The position numbers were made by a program, and so were the translations under genes. Positions 48,396 to 57,966 of a stretch of 64,000 bases of DNA are shown here, in pieces. The stretch spans positions 744,001-808,000 of the forward strand of contig NW_002476246.1 of NCBI RefSeq assembly GCF_000189635.1, read 5' to 3'. A model generated the notes under the pieces. The model was not told where the DNA came from. It saw nothing but the letters and a program-made list of their open reading frames with translations, and made no database searches. Source of the stretch: Tetrahymena thermophila SB210 (Eukaryota; Ciliophora; Oligohymenophorea; Hymenostomatida; Tetrahymenidae). Position 1 is the stretch's first letter. Each line of letters begins with the position of its first letter.

Positions 48396-49614
48396 TTAAT
48401 AGAGTGAGCTTTGTTATTTTCTTAAGTAAGATTTCCTTTTACTAAGAGTAGCTCTTTAGTTTTATTATCTTTTCTATTCTCTATCTAAACATATTTTCAA
48501 TTAATTTATTGAAAAATAAAATTTGTTTGCTTTTCCTCAAACAAATTGAAATATTTTTAAAAATAAGTTAATTCTTTAAACCTATTTTCCAAATAAATCT
48601 AAGAAGGAGTGCATCAATGATAAAATAATAAAGATATAAAAAATGATTTAGTTAGTTTCAATATTATTTCTTATCAATATACTAAGTAAGATCTTTAACT
48701 ATTTCTAATGACTAAAGAATATATTAAAAATATTATGAATTTATTTAAAATAAATAAAATATTTATTTTATATTATATTCATTAACGTATTAATTAGTCA
48801 TACCTACAAAATTTGTAGCCAACTAATGTTTTAGTAATATTGTTTACCATTTTTGCAAATTACCTTAATTTTTTACTCAATTCTCTTATTATGCCTTTTT
48901 TTAACTTGAATTCGAGAATCTTGAAATTTAAGATGAAATTCTGTTGATCACTTACATTTTTTTAAAATAAAAACAGTCATCAATCAATTAAGTTTAATTC
49001 TGGTTTGAAAATATCAAATAAAATTCAAATAAAACCTAAAATAGAGGTACTCTTGAGCCTTTTTTTCTATTTTTATTTTGTAAATCAAATCAATTTTAAA
49101 TATTTATTTAATCTAAAAAATTAGTTAACTTTTGAAATATTTACTTACAATTGGATCTATAAGCCTCAGTAATTACTACTAAAAATGGAAATATAATATC
49201 TTAAAAAACAATTTTTTACTTATTTAAATATCCTTATTATTTATTAACTTATTTTAATGAACAATAAATAAATACTAAATTAAAAATCTTCAAATAAAAT
49301 TTAATTTACATTATTTAATAGATGATAAAAAGAATTAAAATAAATATAAATATTTAAAGTAAGATTCATAAAATTAATTAATTAATTACAGGTTATTATT
49401 TTTACTGTAACAAAAAGAATCAGTAATTTTAAATGTTAATCTACAATTATTAGAGTGATTCCTATGATTCAAGAGTTTTTTAGAAAAATCTGATTAATTT
49501 TAATCGAAACTTGTGCCTATAAATAATAGATCTTCAACTACTCTAATTATCATAATCAAATAAATAACAAAAAAAGTAACTAATAAAACAATTAAAAAAA
49601 CAAGTTTAAAATAA
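48396..49614. promoter_or_regulatory. Upstream region of metallothionein gene 1
   Basis: From about 48890 this aligns with the upstream region of the second metallothionein gene (from about 50590). Visible elements: ACTCTTGAGCC at 49049-49059, TCAAGAGT at 49469-49476 (the same core inverted), TGATTCA at 49465-49471, and TATAAATA at 49518-49525, about 90 bases before the ATG. The stretch 49453-49504 is the most conserved part between the two genes. TGANTCA-type sites have been reported in Tetrahymena metallothionein promoters. The inverted-pair element is my own observation. Confidence 0.6.
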
Positions 49615-49941
49615 ATGGACACCCAAACTCAAACTAAGGTCACTGTTGGATGCTCTTGCAACCCTTGCAAATGCCAACCTCTCTGCAAATGTGGAACTAC
49701 TGCTGCTTGCAATTGCCAACCTTGCGAAAACTGTGATCCCTGCTCTTGCAATCCTTGCAAATGTGGTGTTACTGAAAGCTGTGGCTGCAATCCTTGCAAG
49801 TGTGCTGAATGCAAATGTGGATCTCACACTGAAAAGACTTCTGCTTGCAAATGCAATCCTTGTGCTTGTAATCCTTGCAAATGCGGTTCTACTTCTAACT
49901 GTAAATGCAATCCTTGCAAATGTGCTGAATGCAAATGCTGA
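49615..49941 (+). CDS. Copper-type metallothionein (MTT2/MTT4 type), gene 1
   Basis: 108 residues, 32 of them cysteine, in CxC and CxxC arrays such as CSCNPCKCQPLCKC and CNPCKCAECKC. There are no aromatic residues and one histidine. The internal repeat (CNPCKC... units) suggests growth by duplication. It matches the subfamily of T. thermophila MTT2 and MTT4, cytosolic copper-binding proteins induced by copper. It differs from gene 2 by Val52 versus Ala and Lys89 versus Asn. Which of the two is named MTT2 and which MTT4 cannot be told here. The coding sequence has about 30 more GC points than the surrounding DNA and contains no TAA/TAG glutamine codons. TATA box and conserved promoter block lie directly upstream. 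Confidence 0.97.
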   Translation: MDTQTQTKVTVGCSCNPCKCQPLCKCGTTAACNCQPCENCDPCSCNPCKCGVTESCGCNPCKCAECKCGSHTEKTSACKCNPCACNPCKCGSTSNCKCNPCKCAECKC

Positions 49942-51332
49942 TTAATCAATATTGAATTTAAACAATAAATAAATAATTAAATCTATTTATTATATAATAA
50001 CTTAAAAATAATATCTTAACCAAATCTAAAGTATGTATTGAATATATTTTATTTAGAATACATAATATAAATCTATATTTTAATTGTATCCTTATTTTTT
50101 TGACTTTTTAACATCTCAACTTATTCATTATATATTTTGCTTGCATTTGCTATTTCTAATCAACAACATAACATAAATTTATTACATCTTGTTATTTTCA
50201 TACATTCATTTTTGTTTTTTGATAGCAATAAAATATGTTTTTGTAATTTATCTAAAAAATGAACAAAATAAATAAATTATTTTTGTATATTTTACACTAT
50301 AGACGAGCAGCGAAGTAACTAAATACCATCAAATAATATTTTTAAAATGATTTAATTTTAATATGATATATTTATCATCAGTTTAATAACATTATTTAAT
50401 CATTTCTAATCATTAAATATTGTTCAAAACAACTAACTAATTTACATGATTTTGCAATCAACTCAATCTTTTATTTCATATAACATACACTAAAATATGA
50501 ACTCGTATTTCTTTAGAAATTTTACATTTAAAAAATGTGATATATTTAACATTTTATGTGATTCGTTCATTTATTAGTGAATTCTACTTATTATACTTTT
50601 GTTTGATTAAATTGAAAACTCTTGAACTTTAAGAAGAAATTCAGATGATATTTCTTAAGTAGATAAACAAATTTTTTAGAAAATCCTCCAATTGAATTAG
50701 TTTATTTAGGAAAGATATTAAATCAAATTCATATATGATATAAAAAAGAAAAAAACTCTTGAGCCTCATTTTTAGTTTATTTTACTTTGAAATAGAAATC
50801 TATTTTAAATCTTTATTGAAAATAATAAAGTGGTTAAACTTAATTAAATACTTACAAAAGAGCTTATAAGAATTAGTAAATAAATTCTACTAAAAATGGC
50901 TATATATTTATATCAAAAACAGTTGTTTGCTTATTAAAACCTCCTTTATAATTTTTGACATATTTTTTTTATCAACAATAAGTACTAAAAAAAATAACTT
51001 CATAAAATGTCTGATTTGCTTTTTTTTTTTCTAGATCATAAATAGAATTAAAATATAAAAAAATAACAAACATAAAATTACATAAATTTAATTACAGATA
51101 ATTGTTTGATTGTAACAAAAAGATATCAGTAATTGTTAAAGTTAATCTGTAATACGAGAGTGATTCCTGAGGCTCAAGAGTTTTTTAGAAAAATCTGATT
51201 AATTTTAATACAAATTTGCATATATAAATAATAGACCATTAACCCTAATTATCATAATCAAAAATAATTAACTAAAAAAATAACAAAAAAACAACTTTAA
51301 AAAAAAAAACAAACAAAACAACTATAAAATAA
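49942..51332. promoter_or_regulatory. Spacer and upstream region of metallothionein gene 2
   Basis: The first 600 bases are the 3' flank of gene 1 and unique AT-rich sequence. The duplicated upstream part carries ACTCTTGA at 50618-50625, AACTCTTGAGCCTCA at 50754-50768 and its exact inverse TGAGGCTCAAGAGTT at 51168-51182. The promoter core 51158-51209 matches gene 1. TATAAATA lies at 51223-51230, about 100 bases before the ATG. The TGATTCA of gene 1 is replaced by TGAGGCTCA here. These are candidate metal-response sites. Confidence 0.6.
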
Positions 51333-51659
51333 ATGGACACTCAAACTCAAACTAAGGTCACTGTTGGATGCTCTTGCAACCCTTGCAAATGCCAACCTCT
51401 CTGCAAATGTGGAACTACTGCTGCTTGCAATTGCCAACCTTGCGAAAACTGCGATCCCTGCTCTTGTAATCCCTGCAAATGTGGTGCTACTGAAAGCTGT
51501 GGCTGCAATCCTTGCAAGTGTGCTGAATGCAAATGTGGATCTCACACTGAAAAGACTTCTGCTTGCAAATGCAATCCTTGTGCTTGTAATCCTTGCAATT
51601 GCGGTTCTACTTCCAACTGTAAATGTAATCCTTGCAAATGTGCTGAATGCAAATGCTGA
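51333..51659 (+). CDS. Copper-type metallothionein (MTT2/MTT4 type), gene 2
   Basis: 108 residues with the same 32 cysteines at the same positions as gene 1; only residues 52 (Ala) and 89 (Asn) differ. Lys89 to Asn falls in a CNPCxC unit that is otherwise Lys at this position, so it slightly lowers the local charge but not the cysteine ligand set. Same start context (AAAATAAATGGACAC). The 3' flanks of both genes begin almost identically (TGATTAATCAAT.TTGAATTTAA). Function as for gene 1: cytosolic copper binding and detoxification. Two copies in tandem raise dosage and may allow different induction through their diverged promoters. Confidence 0.97.
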   Translation: MDTQTQTKVTVGCSCNPCKCQPLCKCGTTAACNCQPCENCDPCSCNPCKCGATESCGCNPCKCAECKCGSHTEKTSACKCNPCACNPCNCGSTSNCKCNPCKCAECKC

Positions 51660-51925
51660 TTAATCAATCTTGAATTTAAGCAATAAATAAATAAAATTAT
51701 CTGTTATAAATTAACCTAAAAATAATATTTTAACCAAATTTAAATTATTGAATGTATTTTATTGAGAAGATATGTTAAGTCTACTTATTAATTGTATCTT
51801 TCTTTCTTAAATTTTAAATATCTTAAATAACTAATTAAATCTCTTGCTATTTCTAATCAATTTCTTACAAACATCCATCCATAAAATTTTGTTATTTTCA
51901 TAAATTAAATTGTCTTTTTTAATGC

Positions 51926-51939
51926 AAAAAAAAAAAAAA
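51926..51939 (-). terminator. Pol III oligo-T terminator of tRNA-Phe
   Basis: Fourteen consecutive T on the minus strand directly follow the discriminator base of the tRNA. Confidence 0.75.
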
Positions 51940-52012
51940 TGCCTTCACTCGGGATCGAACCGAGGACCGTAAGATCTTCAGTCTTACGCTCTCCCAGCTG
52001 AGCTATAAAGGC
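51940..52012 (-). tRNA. tRNA-Phe (anticodon GAA)
   Basis: A 73-base cloverleaf: acceptor GCCTTTA/TGAAGGC (one T-G wobble), D arm GCTC-AGCTGGGA-GAGC, anticodon arm TAAGA-CTGAAGA-TCTTA with anticodon GAA, variable CGGTC, T arm CTCGG-TTCGATC-CCGAG, discriminator A. A and B boxes intact; no intron, no encoded CCA. Confidence 0.96.
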
Positions 52013-52776
52013 TTAACAATAAATTCAATTTGAATTAAGAATATCTGGCATATTCATTCTATAATTAATCTTTTATTTATTTTTAAACATGTAGATAAAA
52101 TAATTTTGTTAATATTTAATTAATATCTTAACAAAAAATATTCAATTAAACTTTTCTAATTTTGGTAATTATTTTAATCCAGATATATAAAAAAATGGAA
52201 TAAAAAACTAGTTTTTAAAAAACACTCTTATACATAACATAGCTAATAGAAAAAATCAATAATTAATAAATTTAGTTTTGGGTATGCTGAACCATTTTAA
52301 ATGTAAGCAGGTATGATAATTATTTTTTTCACATCTCATTTTATTAATGAAGATTTATAGTATATAAATATTTATTTAAAAATAAAAAAATTAAATATTT
52401 ATGTGGATCGATATTAAGGATTTATTTTTATTAGAGCTTTAGTTAAAAATAATTTAAATAAAAACAAATAAAATATTGAAAATTTAATTTGATTTTATTC
52501 AGTATTTAATCTTAACACATACATTTATTTTATCATTACTTATATAACCAACATTTTTATTTTTTAGTTTTAATAATATTTGAAGTCGCTTAAAATATAA
52601 AATTCATTAAAATTTTAATTAACCAAATAGAATAAATTAATAAATTAATATTTAAATTAGGTAATTTATTACATAAGTCATATTTTTTATTTTCAAATAA
52701 TTTTTTAAAACATTTAGTATGAAGAATAGTTTAAATGCTTTTTTATGATACTGATTATTTATACATATATTTATAA

Positions 52777-52808
<32 letters not shown>

Positions 52809-53209
52809 GTTTGTTTGTTTACTTATTTATAAATTTAAATATGTATCTACAAATTCAATTTTAATTTACCGGTTTTGTTTGCAAAATTCAATTTAATTAA
52901 TTTTATCAGAAATATTTAGAATAAAAACAAAAAAAAATAATAGCCATAATTAATATTAACAAAATCGAGTGAATATAATTTTTAGTATGCGGGAATTTTT
53001 TTAATAAATGTTCAGCAAGCACAGTTAACAAATTTAAACAAAATTTTAAATAAAATGAGAAGGAAGATTTTAATTAGAATCAGTAGGATATATTTTAGCT
53101 TCCATTAAGGAAAAAGAAAATGTTGTCCGATTCAAAATCAAAACTTTTTTTTGCTTTAGTCATTTTAATAATAATTTTGGTAAAAAATAGTTTTTAATAG
53201 CTAGTCAGT
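52013..53209. other. Intergenic region
   Basis: About 1.2 kb of AT-rich sequence with the TCTA microsatellite at 52777-52808. A plus-strand ATG at about 53120 opens a hydrophobic frame (SKLFFALVILIIILVKN) that could be mistaken for a signal peptide, but it runs antisense into the gene below and is not supported. Confidence 0.45.
52777..52820. repeat. (ATCT)8 followed by (GTTT)3 microsatellite
   Basis: Eight perfect ATCT units (52777-52808) followed by three GTTT units. Probably length-variable. Confidence 0.9.
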
Positions 53210-53731
53210 TCATTTATCTTTTTTCCATCTTTCTGTCTAAATATTAAAATCAGCTTATTCTTTATCTTCTAATGTGACTGTTTATTGCTCTGACCTAGAG
53301 ATGAGAGTTGTAGTTTATCTTGACGCTTTTCTTAAATCATTAATTTGATCTGAATAGTAATCAATTTATTGCTCATCTGTGCTATCCTAGCTTTAATCAC
53401 CTAAGTATTTAAGAGGTTGAGTTTATTATTATATCTATAGACCTTAATAATCATTGTAATCTTATTCTCCAATATTTCCTATCTAGATTAACTTATAGTT
53501 GATATGGCTATTACTATTTTAAGCTACTGCAATAAATTAATTTGTCCTTTCATTATAATTTTCAATATTTTGTTGAACTGATCGATAAATACACTTTCTT
53601 TTATGATCCAACTGATCTAAATTATTATATGCAGATTGGTTTTCTTATTATGATAGACATATAGGGAACATAATGTTGAAAAACTCACAGTCAAAATTTG
53701 CATAGGAGTCATTATTGAAAATGAAGCTCAT
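53210..53731 (-). CDS. Unrecognised Gln/Asn-rich protein
   Basis: A 174-codon open frame on the minus strand, 173 residues, from an ATG at 53731 to TGA at 53210-53212. The first 30 residues are hydrophobic and cysteine-containing (FDCEFFNIMFPICLSQQ), the rest is polar and rich in Gln, Asn, Asp and Ser (LKYLGDQSQDSTDEQQIDYY). About a tenth of the codons are TAA/TAG glutamine, typical of real Tetrahymena genes. No domain recognised and no intron needed. An upstream exon cannot be excluded. Confidence 0.6.
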
Positions 53732-54150
53732 TTAGAATATTTTTTATAATATTTTGATTGATTATTAAATCTTTAAAAAAATTGTATTTTTAGAAAAGGT
53801 AAATTTTTAACTCTAACACCCCACTTTTGATGCAATATTCACCATAATCATGAATTTATAGTTTACAATTATAAGGGGAGGGAGTATCTGCTTATAAAAT
53901 TAGTTAGATCCTATTAAAAATTATTTAAAAACAAATAATTTGTTATTAATTAAAATTTAGTTGTTCAAAAGGTGAAATATTAAAAACATATTTTGAGATG
54001 CTTAATATAAATATAGCCACGCATAACAAAAGGCTATTGATAGATAATTAATTAGTTAATAAGTATTTTTTATATATATTTTAGATTTTTTGAGAGAGTT
54101 AAGTTTACTTAAGTTAATATACTATTTTTGATAGAGGAATTCATTTAAAA
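53732..54150. other. Short intergenic region
   Basis: About 420 bases between two minus-strand genes: the promoter of the gene above and the 3' end of the next. A GGGGAGGGAG patch near 53875 is unusual for this AT-rich DNA. No other feature. Confidence 0.45.
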
Positions 54151-54777
54151 TCATGATTTATTTGGTATTTTAAAATTTTTGTCTGTTTTTTTTAAAAAAG
54201 AAGTTGTTTATGATTATTAGTATTGGTATGTAGGCTAATTTTATTATTAATTGATATTTAAATTGCTATTTTGATTAAACAGTTATGGAGGTTGGTAATT
54301 ATTGTTCTACTGTTCCTGTATCTAACTATCACTAGAGTCTAGACCTTATTCGCCTGTTTAATAGATTAGTTAATACTGAAAATTAGCGTCATTATCACTA
54401 TTTTTATTATCATGAATAACAATTTAATTTTTAGTTTAATTGTCTTAATTTAAACTAGAATTGCTAGTTTAATTATCAAACATTTATTTACTTGAATTAT
54501 AATTCAAATTTTAATCATTTGTTTGATATTATTCTGAAATCATTTACTCATTTTTCTGGTTTATATCTTTATAGTATTTATTATCACAACCTAAACTGTC
54601 TAAGAAAATGATTTCATTATAATAATTACTACTCAAAGTTTGATAAACTCTTTTTTTTAAATCTTTACTTGAGACGAATTAAAAATAAAGTTAAGGATAT
54701 TCGTCATAAGAAATTTGTAATTAAATAGTGATTATTTCACTCTGAGTTTATTGATCTTGTTCGAAACTTTTAAGCAT
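54151..54777 (-). CDS. Unrecognised Gln/Asn/Ser-rich protein
   Basis: A 209-codon open frame on the minus strand, 208 residues, starting at MLKSFEQDQQTQSEI and ending at TGA 54153-54151. The N-terminal 60 residues look folded (IQLQISYDEYPQLYFQFVSS, NEIIFLDSLGCDNKYY), the rest is low complexity (QEQQNNNYQPPQLFNQNSN). Dense use of TAA/TAG as glutamine and the Asp/Ser-rich composition mark it as coding. The opposite strand also has an open frame starting with ATG at 54286, but that reads as antisense of this gene and is broken by TGA. No family recognised. Confidence 0.65.
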
Positions 54778-55762
54778 TTTAAATTTATTCAATTTTTTTA
54801 TTTTTAATTAATTATATACATTAATTATGAAAAACAGTTTTTTAACTTTTTTTGGGAGTCTCATCCTTTCTAAAGAGAATCCAAATGCTCTTATCTCTAG
54901 TAAAGTTTATTTAGTAATAATATTCTGATAAGAATAATAATATAGACAAAATGATACATTTTAAAAGTAGCAAAAATGAATATTTAAAATAATATAAAAT
55001 TAAAAAATATTTTCAAAAAAATCCTGAATTTTTTATTCTAAACAAAGTAATCCACTTATTTATTGAAAAATTCGTGATTTTGAAGTATTTGCCTACTAAT
55101 ATTAATACTTTATATACCCTACCCCTTCAACTTGCAATAGCTAAATAGCGTAATAGCGTTTTTATTAAAAGTAGATCAAAATTAATAAATTTATTTTTTA
55201 AATTGATATAAATTAAAATATTTATGTTGTATAATAATAAGTGATTTATATTCAGATCTATCATCTATTTTTAAATTATCAATTAATATAATTTCATTTT
55301 TTACATCAATTATAAATCAAAGTCTATTTTTAAAGAAAACCAAACATTTTATTTTATGTAAAATAAAAATAAAGATTTTTAAATTTATTTTAAATTGAAT
55401 TTAATAGTATTAAAATACTATTTGAGAATAAATTAAAGATTTTAAAGAAAGTATTGAATAAAAAAATATCTTTTTAGGTTAAATAAAATGGTGGCACTTA
55501 ACATGAATAGAAGATATGCTTGATTAATATTTCAAAAATAAATAATCAAAATGAATGAAGGAATCATGAATTTGTTTATTATTTAATTAATTTTGATAAA
55601 GAATATGAAAAAATAAAATAAAGTATTGGATTTTGTTATATATCTTCATATTTAAAATAAAGAATATGACTAGATAGATGAAAAAAGAATGATAATTATA
55701 ATTGAAATATAATATTGAAACAAGGAAAAATAAAATAAATAGCTAATAAAAAATTAAGAGCA
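54778..55762. other. Intergenic region between divergent genes
   Basis: About 1 kb, AT-rich, between the start of a minus-strand gene and the start of the small TIM gene. No feature seen on either strand. Confidence 0.5.
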
Positions 55763-56592
55763 ATGTCAACTAGAAAGATTTTTGATTCCGAAGAATAATC
55801 TTTTATTCGTCTTGTTGATAAGTTCTACTTGGGCTTATCCTTAACCAAGCTTTGTGCTTAGAGTTGTAACCTTCTTAGAAACGATATCTCAGGAAGCGCT
55901 CTTACCTAAAAGGAAAAGGATTGTTTGAGTAAAAAAAATGAATAGAATTTTAATAGTTTCCATTATGCATCTATTGAGATAATAAAAAATAAAATGCTCA
56001 ATTATAAGAAATATTTTATTAGCTATGACACCCCTAAAATAAAAGCAAAATTTTAGAAATAAGCGAATCTCAATTTAAAAAGATATCTTGCATCAATAAA
56101 TATAGATAACCTCACATATTTCTTTAGTTATCTCACATTTAAAAATAGCATCTTAACTTTAATTTTCTTTTGAGATTCTTCTATTGATAAATTCTTCTTA
56201 ATCTTTAGAAATAAACTTGTCAAGGAAAGATTTGTTAGCAAACTATTTTTCAAAGTGCTTAAGAAATTTTAACCCAAAAAGAGTTTGAACATAATTTTGA
56301 AGACATTTTAAGTTATTGCTTACAATAGCTTACATAAAACATTTTTAATAAAATAATTTAAGGGAATATTTTTGTAAAAATAGCAAATATCATATGCGTA
56401 TTAGTTAATTAATGATGCAGATAAATGGATAATATTTATATATTGAAATAATATTAAAGAGTTATTTTTAAAATAGGCATTTGCTATAATAATATTGAAA
56501 AGACTCAATCTGCCTTCTATGCTAAGGTTAAGACTACCATGAATTTACCTGCTGTAGAAGATGATGGTGAAGAAGGTGGTGACGACGAGTGA
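55763..56592 (+). CDS. Small TIM chaperone (Tim8/9/10/13 family), 2 exons
   Basis: Exons 55763-55928 and 56477-56592 join at a split Ser codon into 93 residues. The twin CX3C signature is exact: CAQSC (Cys31, Cys35) and CLSIC (Cys54, Cys58), separated by 18 residues; the second pair is created only by splicing (DCLS joined to ICYNNIEK). Flanking helices (SFIRLVDKFYLGLSLTKL and YNNIEKTQSAFYAKV) fit the helix-loop-helix of intermembrane-space chaperones that escort carrier proteins in mitochondria. The C-terminus is acidic (EDDGEEGGDDE). The 548-base intron is large for an 93-residue gene and has coding-like content. Which small TIM it is cannot be decided. Confidence 0.88.
56093..56335 (-). 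other. Antisense open frame inside the TIM intron
   Basis: On the minus strand an ATG at 56335 opens 80 residues with a coding-like composition (FEKQFANKSFLDKFISKDQE, CEITKEICEVIYIY) ending at TGA 56095-56093. No family recognised. It lies wholly within the intron. The plus strand of the same interval is also open in the TIM exon 1 frame as far as a TGA at 56171. Only one of these, or neither, is likely to be real. Confidence 0.3.
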
Positions 56593-57966
56593 GAGACCTA
56601 AATAGCTATCTTAAAAAAATTTTCAATAAAAATAAATTAGCTTGAAGAAATAAAAATGAAATAAAGCCAGCAAGCAGCTAACTAACTAACTGCTGCCTTA
56701 TTAAAAGAGGGATTAATACATATATTAGCTACTTTTATAATGAAATATGCAGGTATATCGAATTTAGGTGTAAAAAGTAGTCAAGGTTAACTTTTCAATT
56801 AAATTAGTAATTTTTGTTTGAAATATAATTCTGAGCATATATTAGTAAGAATAAATGTATTAATATCTCTAACTTTGTTTCTGCATCATTTCTTTATTAA
56901 TTAATTAATTACCTTTCAAGATTCCTCATTGTTACATCCTTTTAATGTTATTCCACAAAAAATAAGATATTTATTCATTTTATGTTTTATTTATAAAATT
57001 AATTTACAAAACCAATAAAAATTTATATTTATACAAAATTATAATCAAAAACTTTAATAGAGAGGAGTCATTCATTTAAATATAAAAGTAATAAATAAAT
57101 GAATCTAAAAACAAATTAACACATCATATTTTTCTATAAAAACTAATAAAATAAATCATAAAACAATTATTTAAATTAAACAATTTAATTTTAAAATATG
57201 TCTAACTGTAGATTATTGGATTCTTAATTAATTTAAAAATTATTTTTCATCTTGACTTTTTAAACTATAACTTAAATTATTTGTTACATTTTAAAGTTGA
57301 TGTCTAATTTATATAAAATAAATTGTAGTATATTGAATTTTCTTATTTATAATTATTTATTCACTTAAAAATTTAAGAGAAGGGGGTAAGTTTCAAGGAA
57401 TCAAAATCTAATCAAAAAATCCCTTTTTTTATTCTCTTTTTAAGCAATAATAAGAGATTTTGATTTTTAAATAAATCACTTTCCTGTTAAACTTTTTTTC
57501 AGAATTAGAGAAGCATATATGGATTACAAGAAAAAATATCAAACAAACTTTAAGTAAAATCTAAAAGATTTAGTAATACTTTACCTTATATTGAATAATA
57601 TATTTTATTGCTTTTTTGATACATCTTTTTTGAAGGAAAAATTACCAGAAATGATAAAAAAATGAATTTATGTATGTACTTGTGTATTTAAGCGTATATA
57701 AATGTAATATGTAAATTTATTTAAATTTAAAGTAGTTAATATAATTAAATTTATTTGTAAATAATTTATTTAATTGTTTAATAACTTTTAAAATGATTCT
57801 TTTAGATTGTTTATCCATCAACCTATCTTTTTTTAAGTTAAGTTTTGAATTGTTATTAAAGATAGATAGAAACATTTCTAAAAGCATAAATAATTATTCG
57901 ATTCTGCTAATTGAAATCAGAAAGTTAAGACTTATTTAAATTTTTTATTAAAATAATAGGTAAGCT
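56593..57966. other. Intergenic region between convergent genes
   Basis: About 1.4 kb between the 3' ends of the TIM gene and the CFAP57-like gene. An 11-base inverted repeat AATCAAAATCT (57399-57409) / AGATTTTGATT (57455-57465) could form a hairpin. Otherwise AT-rich without features. Confidence 0.5.

Larger units (their letters stand above)
48890..51700. repeat. Tandem duplication carrying the two metallothionein genes
   Basis: Segments of about 1.1 kb (roughly 48890-49990 and 50590-51700) are related in the same orientation; the two ATGs are 1718 bases apart. Coding sequences differ at about 8 of 327 positions, while upstream sequence aligns only in blocks (the promoter core and the AT-rich lead-in to TTTAAAATAAATGGACAC). 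Confidence 0.85.

Noticed and set aside
49606-49945. Other long open frames overlapping the metallothionein genes on both strands
   Set aside because: They exist only because the coding sequence is GC-richer and free of TAA/TAG; the cysteine-rich frame is the gene.
53120-53205. Possible signal-peptide exon (SKLFFALVILIIILVKN) on the plus strand
   Set aside because: No downstream exon in phase could be found and it leads into the antisense of a minus-strand gene.
54286-54622. Plus-strand open frame starting MEVGNYCSTVPVSNY
   Set aside because: It is broken by an in-frame TGA, and the minus strand of the same interval carries an intact 208-residue gene with typical glutamine-rich coding text.
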